Shown here one piece after another: positions 10,301-20,500 of a DNA stretch of 37,779 nucleotides (positions within the stretch are counted from its first letter, which is position 1; every line of letters begins with the position of its first letter). The notes below the pieces were generated by a model that was not told the origin of the DNA, searched no databases, and worked only from the letters and a program-made list of their open reading frames with translations. The translations under genes and the position numbers were made by a program. Source of the DNA: Bacteroidota bacterium (lineage in GTDB: Bacteria; Bacteroidota; Bacteroidia; J057; JAJTIE01); NCBI GenBank assembly GCA_019638695.1, contig JAHBTG010000021.1:1-37779 (forward strand), written 5' to 3'.

Positions 10301-13300
10301 CGGACAAGCATACTTCCATGAATCCATCGGCAATGGCGGCGGAGTCTGCCCGCCAGTTGCTGGAGGTATCCCGCAGGACATTCAGGCAGCCCTCGAAATC
10401 GTTCAGCCATCCGGGCAACTGCGAGGCGCAAAAGAGATTACACTGCTCCGCCAACTTTTCATTGGCCAGCGCCGCATAACCCGCCTGGGTGGTAGGAGGC
10501 GTGGAGGTTATACCGGTAGACTGCGGCACGCCATCCTCATCTATGTAGGTGTAACCGCGATAGACATCATCCGCCTGCGGGAAGTTGAGACGGAAGCCGT
10601 AGGCACGTAATTGCGGGCGGTTATCCGGGAGGAACAGGCTGCCGGTGCACTCCGTACGGCACCGCTCTATCCAGTATCGCTTGCGCCAGAGATAGAGCGC
10701 CCGGAAGGCATCCCACTGCCGATCGTTCAGGGTATCGGTGGCGCTTGCCCCAAACTTGTTCTTGGGATTGTTCTTGCAGTGTATGTAGTCAAAGTCTTCA
10801 ATATGAGGACAGTTGACATTAATGGCAGCTTGTTCCCAGTAGGTATTCCCACTGGCAGGGTACCCGGCAACGGTAAAATTCCTGAGGTCATTCTGCATGC
10901 TGGTCTTGATGCCCGGACAGCCGAACGTGGCTACGATCTCGTCAAAAAAGGGATCCAGGCTATCGTTCTGCGTAGGCAGGCCAGGTGTAGTGGTAGCATC
11001 CAGGTCCAGCGGATTGACGAAGCCCAGTGCTACCGCATCTTCATACTTGGTTATCTGCTGCATGGACCAGTCATAGCGATGACTGCTGTCCATGGCTACA
11101 CACCACTTATACAGGAGATATTCGGGGTGATATTTCACCAGGGTATCGGCCCAACTGGTACGCCAGTTGGTCACAAACCATTTCACTGACAAAGTATCGG
11201 CGTCAAACGGCTCCCGGATACCAGCATAATCTATGTATTTGTTGGAGGCGTGATTATAGGCTCCGGTGCGAAGCACGGAGAACAGACTGGAAGGCGGTAC
11301 CGCATACACTCCGGATTCAGATACAGTATAGGTAAAGTATTGCCCGCCCGGACTAACATCGGCAATCATCGCCTGAAGGTTGGTATAACACTCGCTTTCA
11401 TAACCCGGGCAATACAACCGCCGGCAATCTGCGACTACCTTCTGGTACTGGGCAAGGCCGGCCAGGGTATCGTCAGGAGTAAGCTCCGCTTCATCACCCC
11501 GCAGTACCAGAATCTGTTCTGTATATTGCTCTATGAACTCGGATTGTGTACCATACAGGGTATCACAAGCAGCACAGGTCTTAATACATTCCGCCGTGTC
11601 AATCTCGGCATAGGCATCGTCCAGGAAATCCTCCAGGGTGGCGATACATTCATTCTCCACGGTAAATCGCTGTACGTACTTATTGAGCGAGTCCGGATTG
11701 ATCCGCAGCTTCTTCACCAGTGTATAGGCACCGGCTTCCAGAAACACGCTGTCAGCCATAGTAAAGGACTGCACACTATCCGGAGAAAGCCCGCACCCAA
11801 AGCTGGCGCTGCCAATGGTATGACGGACCCCGGCCGCACCATTGAGGTATTCCGCACCACAAGCATTATCGGTGATACTGATAGACAGGTCATATACACA
11901 GTTGTAACACAACCCGCACAAGGAGTCTGTAATATCTCCCGCCGTGATGGTATAATCGAAGAAATACCATCCCCTGGCCGGTACCAGGAATGATTTGTTA
12001 AGCACATAGGCCAGTGAATCTTCCACCAGCACAGATGAGGAATCGAGGTTCACCACCGTATACTCCGTGTGCTGCGAATTGGCAGGAAGATTAACCAGGT
12101 TGGTATCGGCGCTGCCAGCCATGGCAGTGGCTATGGTGCGGCCGTGCATGTCTACATAGCTGATGGTGGTCGTGCTATTGGGGTCCACCACCATATTCTT
12201 AAAGTAGTGACTGATATGCCCGAAGTTGCTGCCAAACAGGCGCTGCAGCTCATGCACTGCGGGTGTTCCATAAAAATGCCGGGTCTCATGATGGGTGCCC
12301 AACTGGTGCGCCTTCCCCACCCCGCTCTGGCGTTTGATGCGGCCGGTATTGTCCGGGGTAAACTCTGTAATGGTGAGGGGATATCCTTCGGCATCTGGCA
12401 GGAAAGCCTGGTAAGTGGTCTGGCGCTGGTTACGCGGAGAATAGTACAACGAAGCTCCGGTACCTGAATACAAGGTATCCGGTGAGGCATCGCACCCGCT
12501 GCCGGGCACATCTGCCGCAAAATGCTGGGCGGTGAAGCCAGTATCTGCGGCTACCCGGTTAAATGCCTCGAAATACCGGATAGCATGGCTGATACTCTGG
12601 GTACCCCCGCCTACTACCGGCGCCGGGAGGATCTGCACGGCGGGCCGGCCGTGATAGTCATAGATGGTCTCGGTTACGATGACCAGGGTATCCTGGTTAT
12701 TATAGGTAACGGTTTGCCTGTTACGCAGGCTGCCATCGAAATAACTGACCACACTCTTGCGCTTGGCCTCTTCGGCAAAGGTGGTGGCAGCCTGCCAGCC
12801 CAGGGAATCTTCATGGGATATGGCGGCATTTATCCTGAAAAGATAATCTTCAGAAAACAGCGATAACCGAAAGTCATTATCCGGGTACTGCGCAGCAGAA
12901 TACCCGGTATCGCTGCCATAATTGTAATAAAAGCCCGGGTCTGCAGGCGGCGGAGAGCTGCCAATGAAGGTGAAGTTACTCCACCGGAAAGTGGACCACG
13001 GGCCACCAAACTCCTGAATGGTCCCTGCAACCGTATCCTGCAAGACAGGCCGGTAACGATAGGCCAGGTAGCCCAACTCATATAAAAGCGGAATGTCATA
13101 AGTAGTGAGCCCCTCCAATCGAACGCGCGTGGCGTTCTGGTAAAAATTAAACCGGACGGTGCTGGGGTCTTCCTGTACGTTGTTAGTGCCGCTGGCAGAG
13201 GAGAAAGCATCTACATACGTCCATTCCAGTTCATAGGCATCTACCCCGCAGATCGGGTCCCAGCTTACTCTAAGTTCATTGGTAGTGCTGATGTATTGAT

Positions 13301-13871
13301 AAGGATGTATATTCTCCACTACTTTACGTCCCAGTAACTCCGTGGTTTTGAAACTGGGCTGGTGATATTTAATGTATTGAGATATACTGAATTCTCCCTC
13401 CAGTACCAGGTTGGCAGGCACACCGGTACCGGTATTGTCCCAGGTTACGGACACGGACAATACCTTGAAGCGGATACTGTCTATGTGGGTATACCGCCGG
13501 TAAGCAAGATAGGCGTGCTCCACATGAGCAGCCGGATCATATCTTACCACCAGGGTATCATCCAGGCTGTCTGTGACTGAGAAATAGATGCGCAACCGCA
13601 CCCGTGCCGTATATCCTTCATTCACCAGTTGAGAGTGACGGGGATCTGCATACAAGCGGACCAGGCCGGCAGTTGTGCGGGACAGCAGGCTGCAGGTCGT
13701 ATCCAGCTCTCCTGTCAAATCATCCAACCCAATAGACCGCACGGAGTCTGCAGCAATAGCACTTCCGTTTAATGGCGCTGTTTTTGCCGAAAAATCTGCC
13801 GCAAGGCTACCGGCAGGCAATAACCATACTGCCCAACATAAATGCCTGATTGCTTGTAAGATCGCTTTCAT
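4383..13871 (-). CDS. Giant secreted RHS/YD-repeat protein with variable C-terminal tip
   Basis: The 3162-aa product has a signal peptide (MKAILQAIRH...GSLA, cleavage near 24). The first half is a mosaic: a beta-rich fibronectin-like region with early RHS-type motifs (YDYHGRP near 405, YVDMHGRT near 572), Cys-rich modules (near 647, 760 and 1850) and a repeat region of the kind seen in beta-propellers (about 1397-1727). YD repeats (YYYDQAGNL, YDQLGRLI, YDPLNRI, YDPNGNLR) run from about 2010. The RHS-associated core has YYPFGM near 2847 and ends at NDPNG (about 2919-2923), where polymorphic tips normally begin. The last ~239 residues form the variable tip and contain HEVAAH (3102-3107), an HExxxH pattern that could bind zinc. 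Start ATG overlaps the preceding stop as ATGA. It probably forms a hollow shell enclosing a toxin, as shown for other RHS proteins; the toxin activity is unknown. Confidence 0.9.
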   Translation of the reverse strand: MKAILQAIRHLCWAVWLLPAGSLAADFSAKTAPLNGSAIAADSVRSIGLDDLTGELDTTCSLLSRTTAGLVRLYADPRHSQLVNEGYTARVRLRIYFSVTDSLDDTLVVRYDPAAHVEHAYLAYRRYTHIDSIRFKVLSVSVTWDNTGTGVPANLVLEGEFSISQYIKYHQPSFKTTELLGRKVVENIHPYQYISTTNELRVSWDPICGVDAYELEWTYVDAFSSASGTNNVQEDPSTVRFNFYQNATRVRLEGLTTYDIPLLYELGYLAYRYRPVLQDTVAGTIQEFGGPWSTFRWSNFTFIGSSPPPADPGFYYNYGSDTGYSAAQYPDNDFRLSLFSEDYLFRINAAISHEDSLGWQAATTFAEEAKRKSVVSYFDGSLRNRQTVTYNNQDTLVIVTETIYDYHGRPAVQILPAPVVGGGTQSISHAIRYFEAFNRVAADTGFTAQHFAADVPGSGCDASPDTLYSGTGASLYYSPRNQRQTTYQAFLPDAEGYPLTITEFTPDNTGRIKRQSGVGKAHQLGTHHETRHFYGTPAVHELQRLFGSNFGHISHYFKNMVVDPNSTTTISYVDMHGRTIATAMAGSADTNLVNLPANSQHTEYTVVNLDSSSVLVEDSLAYVLNKSFLVPARGWYFFDYTITAGDITDSLCGLCYNCVYDLSISITDNACGAEYLNGAAGVRHTIGSASFGCGLSPDSVQSFTMADSVFLEAGAYTLVKKLRINPDSLNKYVQRFTVENECIATLEDFLDDAYAEIDTAECIKTCAACDTLYGTQSEFIEQYTEQILVLRGDEAELTPDDTLAGLAQYQKVVADCRRLYCPGYESECYTNLQAMIADVSPGGQYFTYTVSESGVYAVPPSSLFSVLRTGAYNHASNKYIDYAGIREPFDADTLSVKWFVTNWRTSWADTLVKYHPEYLLYKWCVAMDSSHRYDWSMQQITKYEDAVALGFVNPLDLDATTTPGLPTQNDSLDPFFDEIVATFGCPGIKTSMQNDLRNFTVAGYPASGNTYWEQAAINVNCPHIEDFDYIHCKNNPKNKFGASATDTLNDRQWDAFRALYLWRKRYWIERCRTECTGSLFLPDNRPQLRAYGFRLNFPQADDVYRGYTYIDEDGVPQSTGITSTPPTTQAGYAALANEKLAEQCNLFCASQLPGWLNDFEGCLNVLRDTSSNWRADSAAIADGFMEVCLSGCDGSNPFGAGTLPVGVFTVSGYNSFQDVIDTVFAQYYDSTEYRTVTCDPYLINQPPAYGSNLFPEAPMQPADACACDKVTSLYAYYVADAELHDTLAFTAFINDSLQTAFTDLQVNELLCACTNTCMTSLTQDVYNYFSLVIDEPGAAMPLKIVNINDTLDLVFTTWGYLDVIPPASENSAEIIAHWVNRKDRTISQSKAYYLDSVSHFIPAVYKDMEDSSIVLLATGASTTSRIVKISYDGDLIWHKKVDHPLDTIPWSASHLLWNALHIERVHDDYVLLYKRNYWMRVAADGSGVDAAKLHLDNAYATIPWDYSHVLADSLLGSLTILGGNTYMLVNSGTYTVEDSSNHIISILKLDPTSNLIDTTVSFRLNNLPDSSVYGAKDSSFANGRIIRDWDSTLIVAIPVVDTLFTGDSTYHHSIANRATGLLLIRLDTNLNILHHKRFFVENDWTETSQLPDSTVLYRGFATLNNLALHTTLDGSLYVKTALLQLQNSYGDSTSSRVFLDNVLWKLDRDFNTTYLKSILPPVLKDSLLNHEMVTQTNAFTFGGMLSYTAFSPNADLSVLDFSLLQDSTGAFDYEYNPLYAVFPANGNLPGCYSGTYRLRTEQLPILPDSLTFSVEARPFSLTDFTVLVKDTTISYLPTGCRTIQRKPRPLASSEAHRGGELPMPWVPRELTCSTCLTCDTVNAIWQQFWADTLYQQMAEEAPGNSKIALYNYLNRHFRYSLSVSDYEAFLDACPLNPDSLLCNRSAFERTDNRMPDEDDRNDCIDIKKAQAQLHAQRNYDLYIQALEKNFRQQYVDTCLRTLSGFSETFTMRYRESEYHYTLYYYDQAGNLVQTVPPVGVDTVAQNHTLKTTYTYNSLNQVVKQHSPDADTTWLAYDQLGRLIISMSARQYAQSLVMGDTSSTSYTLYDPLNRIIETGQVRFPIAPAAFVASLQGTYFHYETFSLAITLSNARTQYTQTIYDTLAYAIPGQSSQNLRGRITHITTHAPLAFGTDPGSPYAGALHYSYDIHGNVRRLITDMPGLGQKTLDYTYDLISGNVHRVVYQDSAWDYWAHRYEYDADNRLRRAYTSTDGVHWWQDARYHYYQHGPLARAEIGHYQVQGMDYLYTLHGWIKGVNSPSLQQQHDPGQDGYAGPNLPFALDAAAYNLSYYRDSLNGWNDYRPIGAVSPLPAVPVPSWLHQAAPSLYNGNIRHMVTAHAKDFGGGMQAHASAYRYDQLNRIVRADHALAPLPMAGSGTWAGVARTASYFSDYTYDPNGNLRSLHRNGNKTSPDTLMDYMHYLYYPGTNRLSHINDTVADMLYMNDIDDQDTLNYTYDRSGNLVKDASRGIDSIEWNLQGKVARVIKGSSQIKYKYDPMGQRILKQFIQDMDTINTYYLRDAQGNVLAIYKDTTSVEASPCHENIDTLRLRYIQQLYTLTRDNLFGGNEINNKVAYVTNFHGSQPFYTYKRDTAYALDCGLEVPADSADRTAFLITQLYGFPSNPPRLDCVIELYARMGTTQFTGRQMDTLLALEPALNFSREDPLLCIKQEKYAHALAENHIYGSSRLGIQHRTIPYSQKTYSTVYNPFSDTWSDTVYLQQGIPKPVFNDTNTVAYLGQKHYELTNHLGNVLATFTDRKLGIDSNTVADGVIDLYIADLVSAQDYYPFGMTIPGRVWQDSTYRFGFAGKEKEAEIGGNTHDFGGRMYEGERWWSVDPKAAKYPGVSPYVYALNSPIMANDPNGEEVYFVVNVGGKYVTIRARDSYDIKAKFVEAYSAAKGVPGFGHLLEKYENSRTHDVYFVFNQTDWGYTVPDAQRFNELGRTHRTLFSLDETAFSNAYKHLDPGAFGNEQNIADQYGMLEGVQLVESYVPRNVSYSIVVMPEQLLNPTEGDQLKLKTNVPGLKQASPKNAVAYLMYFYLHEVAAHVEKRNMPGNPGGVHNALGPSGEVEETLQSDWDKSNTDDKLINKIKNTTPQDSSDE

Positions 13872-14557
13872 TCTGCCGGGAGGTTGAGTATACGATATTC
13901 GCTGAATGACGCTGACACCCGGTATCCGGAAGCATCTTTGGAAAAATAAGCGTCCCGCGATAATTTGAGCTTGAACGGCTCCAACCCCAATGAAGTCAGC
14001 ACCGCTGTGGTTACAGGTTTGCCGGGTTCGCCATTCATCAGTGTGCGGTAGAAGATGGTTTGTTCTTTTACTATATGCTCTTTTTGATCTATCACCAGTT
14101 GCAGGCTATCATACAAGCCGGTTTCATACTTAATGCTATAAGCAATTACCTGGTCCGAAAGCTGCCGATAAACTATGGTATGCGGCACCTCCACAAACCT
14201 TACCAGTGCTTCCACCTGCTGTTCATTCCCGGGAACCTTGAGATAATGCCCGGGCCGAAGATCCACCAGTATGTTCTTCTGAGCGTTGTCCACAATAACC
14301 AGGTATTCATTATCGGTAAAATATTCGGTACCATCCTGGTGCCGGGCGTAGTATACATTGCCAGACCTTACCATGAGCATGGTCCCCTGTTCCACCGGCT
14401 GCGTCATCCCCATCAATGAATTGGTATAACTCAGCTGAAGGGCATAAGCAGTATTTATCTGTGAGGCAGACCTGAGTGCCTCCAGATCCTGCCTGAAATC
14501 CTGAGCCATCGCACCGGACACACTACACAGCATCATATGGAAAAGAAAGCGGATCAT
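13868..14557 (-). CDS. Exported LolA-like protein between the two giant RHS genes
   Basis: The 229-aa product has a clear signal peptide (MIRFLFHMMLCSVSGAMA, cleavage before QDF). The mature part is predicted beta-rich: strands around SYTNSL, GTMLMVRSGNVYYAR, EYLVIVDNAQKNILVDL, TIVYRQL and IAYSIKYE. The pattern of a secreted protein with modification-style strands (GTMLMVRSGNVYY, then VIVDNAQKNIL) resembles the LolA/outer-membrane lipoprotein-sorting fold; this is a tentative fold-level reading, since no diagnostic motif exists. Both ends overlap neighbours by 4 bases (ATGA), locking its translation to the two giant proteins. That suggests a periplasmic role in handling or chaperoning them. 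Confidence 0.85.
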   Translation of the reverse strand: MIRFLFHMMLCSVSGAMAQDFRQDLEALRSASQINTAYALQLSYTNSLMGMTQPVEQGTMLMVRSGNVYYARHQDGTEYFTDNEYLVIVDNAQKNILVDLRPGHYLKVPGNEQQVEALVRFVEVPHTIVYRQLSDQVIAYSIKYETGLYDSLQLVIDQKEHIVKEQTIFYRTLMNGEPGKPVTTAVLTSLGLEPFKLKLSRDAYFSKDASGYRVSASFSEYRILNLPAE

Positions 14558-17500
14558 TCTGGAGTATATTTGGGTAGGTTCTGCCGGTTCTCCTTAATAG
14601 TTGCAATGCCTCGTTCGGTCTCACGCTTCACCCGTATGAGGTTCCCTTCCTGATCATACTCATAGAAAGTGGCGTAGTTATTATTATCCAGTTCTGCCAT
14701 CAACCGCAAGGTCTTGGGATCATAGACATAAGACTTCACATTGGCATCAAAAGGTGCTATGCGCACATCATCAAAAAAGGCTATCTTCTTGTAGTGCCGG
14801 GTTATCGGCTCAAAAGGTGTCATATAGTCCGTAGGGATCAAGGAACCATCTACACCCACAAAATCAATCCGAATAGCAACTACCTTTTGCCCACCCACCC
14901 GCAAGGGAATGGAGAACTCTCCATAGATACGCTGCCACCCTTCAATCCTATTGCCAGAGGGATGGAAAACAAAGCTCCCGAGTGAATCGCAAGCGCCTAA
15001 GAGTGTGATCTCAATATAACTATCATACACATCGGCTGTTTTCCAGAATGGCTGGGCCTGATGAGGGGTGCTGGTAGCCATCCTTTGGTCTACCCGGGTC
15101 CAGGCATTGAGCACATATTTTTTATTGGCGCTTACACCCATCGCCTCCAGGCAGTTACTGACTCCCACTGACGGATAAAGCGCTATGGGGATCTCAGCAT
15201 TTTGATATTGCAGGCCAGCAGTATTTCCTTTCACGGGCCGGTATATAGAAGCCTTTGAGCAGCTACCGTCTATACGCAGAGAATGCTTGCCGGTATGCGC
15301 CACTACCGTGGAAATACTATCACAGCCATCTGTGCTGCTTACAGAAAAATGGGGCCATAGCTTACAGTTTCCATAATAGAGTGCATCTTCATATTCCTTG
15401 TCCTCAAAGCCCTGGAAAGCCATTTCATTATAGCGGGTATTCTGGCCAATGATTACCGGCAAGGTATTATTGTAGCCATAGACCGCCGCAGTATAACGCT
15501 CCAGCGGATCTCTGTTTTCGAGCTCCTTACCATAAGGATCAAACTTGGTAACGACCTGCTTCCAGGTCCAGGCTTTGTCCGCTTTCTCAGCAGTCCATTG
15601 AGTACCGGTATCCGGTTTTTTCCAATAGGGTTTGAAATGCTCAAAATACCCGTCTTCTTCCAGATTCACCGGGGTGCTTTGCTTGCGGGCAGCCACGTAA
15701 CTGAGCGCTTTTTTCTGCCGCCAGTTACCTTTGAGCCCGGTGGCATAGACATTGACCCTTTCTCCCTGGTTCAGGCAATCCGTACTGTCACAGGGCTGGC
15801 CACCGCAAAAGTTCTGCCAGTCATCAGCAAACTCCACGGCACTTGCCTGCAGCACCTGGCTCGCCGTATTAACCACAATATGCCCGCCCACTCTCGGGTC
15901 CTGCAGAGAACTGACGGTGGCAATGGGGAGTATGTGCATATTCCGACGGCCCGAACGCAGAATCTTCAGTGTTTTATTGGTGCCGGTATCGTGCGAGCTG
16001 CCGTCTTTACGCTGAATCAGGATTTGAGTACTGGTAAGACTTGTATTGACCACCCAGCCAAGCTCAACGGTGCTGCCATCTATAATAGCCACTTCATCCC
16101 CGGGGAAGAAGAGATTGCGGACACCTGTGCCAGGCAATGACGCGATAGTGCCCAGGCCGGATGAGGTGAGATTGACACCCGGCACCCGCACGCCGATATT
16201 CTGATAAGCGGGCCCCATGCCCTTATATGCCCAATGCGCCGGGTAGGTGAGGTTATAGACCCAATTATTATACTCATTCTGTGTACGGGTGAGCAACACT
16301 TCCCCAGACTCCCCGTCCCAGGCCAGGTTCTCGGTTACCACTGAAGAGCCTTCCTGGGCGGCTACGGTCCTGGTGAGGATACCATAGCGCTGAATGACCT
16401 TGGTGGTGACGATGGAACGGAAAGCAGTATGCTCACTGCCATAGGAGGGAAAAGCACTGCCGATAGCCATTGGAGCAGGCAATAATCCCAGCGGTATGAC
16501 AGCCACATCTATCTGAGCCGCTATACCGGCATTGTAGGCACTGGTTACCTGCTCCCGCATGTCTGTCACAAAGTCCACTTCTTTGCCCACAGAGCGCTGG
16601 GTTATACTTCCATCCGGCAGTATAACGCTTACAGTACTGCTCAATCGTGCGGGATCGTTGGAGTCTGTATTGTAGAAATAGCGCACCTCGGAGAGGGGCT
16701 CTGTTTTATTCTGCGCATATACCAGTTCCGCCTTAGGTTTGCCATGCATATCATTCACCTCAATGGCATATCCCTGGCTGGCGGCGACCTCGGTCCTAGC
16801 TTCTATGCCAAAGAGTTTACCGGCGGTAAAATTGGGGCCATATTTCACCTCAATGCCAGTATCTGTAACAATGGTTGGAAAGTCCCTGGCGGTGTAATAT
16901 TCATTGACAGTATACCCCATGCCCGTCCTATTGGCAGAAACCCCGGAAGGGATATAACTATGTACCGTTACCCTGGAATAGCCTACAGTTGGGGAAGGGA
17001 AGAAGGATTCTCCCATAGGTTCTTCCATATAATGGTCCTCACTGGGAAGCCACTTTTTGGACTCTATATAATTGACAGGCCGTCTCCAGGGGTTCTCATC
17101 ATTACCCAGCAGTGGCTCATAAGCAGCCACACCGCTGCTGATTTCTTTACCCAACTGAGTATCATACATGGTATAGGAGTATACCTGTCCATATTCGGCG
17201 CTTTCCTGGCTGGCATCGCCCGTAAGCTGCTGCCAGTTATCTGCCATGGTGATCTTCTTCACACGGCTACCGCCTCCAAACTTGTGACCGGTAGGATTGG
17301 AGAGGCGGATAAAGGATTTGGACGCTTCAAAATTCATCCCATGCCCTTCATCTCTGAACGTCCGTTCTATACCGGAAATAAACTGATCGAGCGTGCCGCC
17401 CTGTCCAAAAAGACCAACAATAGCCTCAAAAGGCTTGTCCTGGGTATTATAACCGGGGAATACCATAGCAGGGGCATAGAGACGCGCAAAAGCCCAGGCG

Positions 17501-20500
17501 GATTTGGTAACAGGGTGGATATTGCCATTGTAGGAAGTGCCTTGTGTCTTGAGTTTGACAAAGCAATAATCCGTGTTGTCAGAGGCTACTCCATAATCTT
17601 CTATCTCTGCATACCCTGGCACATAATCCTTGGAAACACTGTTATTGCCCTTGAGCTGTACCAGGAATCTGAAGTAGAGGTCCGTGATACCGTCCAGGTA
17701 ATTCCGCCCTACATGCGCCTTGTAATCAGCAGGGTTTGCGGGCAACGGCACACCAGTGTCTCGTTTAAAGAAGATATACTGGTTATTGACGCCCGTGTAC
17801 ACCGGGCTTCCTGCCGGGAAGGATATTCCTCTGGTTACCAACTCTGTAGTGCTGGCGCTATTAAAGCTGGCGCTGGCACCGGCTCTTGCCACAGTAAACA
17901 TCTGCATGGCGCGCCTGTGCTGCACATAAGCATAGTCATCCGCCTCATAGGTTACGTTGATCTTGCCCCCCGAGGGCAGTTTGATCTCTGAAAGGTGCCA
18001 GGCGGCAGCCCAGGCATTGGCACTGTCTGCCTGCTGGTGTACATAGGGGAAGTCTGCATTTTGAATACCAGACACGTCCTCGCGCTTATAATTACCCCAC
18101 CGGTCTACGCTCTTCATACGGTAGGCAGGGTTCACGCCCGAATACTTGAAGACATAGGCATTCAACCTGCCTTTATGCGAGGTGCCATAGGTAAAATAGA
18201 CTTTCTTCAGGGTAAGTTTCCCGTTGTTAGGGGCCGTCAGCTGGGTATTGGGCACCCCTTTGCACAGGCTGTAGTCATACTCAAAATGTACGGTTTGAAT
18301 GGGCTCTGCATTGGTTCCGTTCTTTTCATAATCCAGCCTGGAATACAGGGTGATCTTATCCAGTTTGTACGAGCGGTTATCTCCTGCAGGAGAGGGCACT
18401 CCGCCATTTCTATCAATGACCCCCAGGGCATCCTGTCGGGGGGAGATTTCGAATATGGCTATATGATTCTTAGTCTCTATAGACCGCACATGCCAGATTT
18501 CCTTCCTGCCGAATATATAACTACCCCTGTCATCCCTGCTGGAGGGGGTAGCCGCATCTGATTTCAGCCCTTCATTGTAATAAGCCTTGTTCTGCTCATA
18601 AGGCGTACGCCAGTTAAAGGTATCTGCTACCATTGTATAGCGGATCTTGGTATAGGTGCCCAGGTCGTCTGATGTGACGCCATCGCCGGTAACGTCTATA
18701 TAATCGGGGCTCACAATATCTGTCAGCAGATAAGAATGCGCAAAAGCAGGAGTGGAGACGGCACTATAGTAGTGGTCGTTCCCTTTATTATTTTCAATCT
18801 TGTCATGACCGCCGGGTGTATAGCTTACCAGACCATTATTGTCGGCAGTGCCTATTCTATCCTGCACGTTGAAGGTAGCATCTCGTTGCTCCCAGTTATA
18901 GGCAGGTATGCCATAGACATAGCGCATACCATCGGGGCGCAATGCGGTAATCTCTGAGATATGATGTCCTTTGCGGCCACGCACCCCCACTCTATCCATT
19001 TCCTGCAATACACCGGCCGTATCGTAGTACTTTATCTTTTTATCCAGGGCAAAATCCCGGGCTTCTTCTGCCGAGAGATAGCTAATGGCCTGGTTTCTTT
19101 TGTCTCTTGTCTTCCGGTGTATGCCAGAGTTGACAGCCTGGCTGCTATAAGCTATCTGGGGAGTTGTCGCAGTGCTGGCGGTGCTCACCACTTTTGCCCT
19201 GGTAAAGCTCCGTTCCACCGCAGCGGAATTCCTAAGATTTATGCGCACAGCATCTTCTCCCCCTACTTTATAATAGTAACCGTTGACACCTTCCTCCTCT
19301 GCATCCTGCACAGTCATTTCCCCGCCTTGCTTAAAATAGGCGGCCTCATAGGCATAGTCATTGGAGATGCCATTTCTCACAAAATCAAAATAGCCGGACA
19401 CACTGTTGCCCAGGCTCCATTTGCCCGTAGTGGTCACGGCATAGTTGACAGTAATATCTGCGCCAAAGTGGCCAATAAAGCCCCCGCCAATCTCAGCCCC
19501 TACGGACCCACCGCCAGATGTGCCCACGGTCTCCCTGTCATAAAGCACACCCACATCTCCCCTGTGAGGACGGTACATGCCCCCGATCCCCTGTCCACTG
19601 ACGGCATACATGTCATAGGTAAAATTGGTTACCGGCAGGTTGGGCTTGTGTTTGGTAAAAGCACCGTCTTTTTCCCGGTTAAAATCCTGCAAGGAGCGGT
19701 TATGTGCCCGGTGCGCAAACAAAAAGCCGTAGGCATCCACGTCCTCCATGGTACGATCCAGTTTCTGCTGGCTATAGGAACCATTCAGATAAGCTCCGCC
19801 ATGTAAGAACATGACCGCTCCGCCGGTACTTACCCGAAGATTAAGCCCAAAGGAATTCTGAGGGAACTCCACAGAAGGGATATAGGTGGGATCTCCAAAG
19901 GTAACGATGCTGCCATTAGTCCCGGTAGATGGAGAAATGGCTCCCGCGCGAGCTTTCCCATTTTTTTTCTTCTTATCGCCTTTATAGTCTTTTTGCTGGG
20001 CATAATTAAGCGACAAGCCTATTTGTCTAAGACCCGCCCTTGAGTTGAAACTAGCGCCCAAGCCGGCACCCACAAAGTTAGACCGCCCGTCACTGCGGTC
20101 TTTGGCATCCAGTGCATAGCTAAAACTGACGGTAGGATTGATCCCTACACCTTCCTGGGAATCCAGGCTTAAACCAAGCCCTATGGTCAGTTTACCCTTG
20201 CTCTGCTGAAAAGTCGCAAGCTTGGGTCCCAAACCAAAGGCAAATGCCAGCCCTCTGTAGTTATTATAGCGTATAGTAAGCGAAGCATCCAGTTTCAACT
20301 GGGTAGGTTTTTTTTCCATTCCTATGAACTCCAGGGTACCCCCGGCGGTCAGGGCATATGTTTTATTGGGTTTGGTATACATTTCCTTCCGCACCTTATC
20401 TCCGTTGAAGTCGTCTGGCAGGCCGCGCACATTGCGGTTAATCACCCCGGGGTTGATATTCCAGCCAAGCCCCACCCAGCTGGCTTCCTGGTCCATGCCC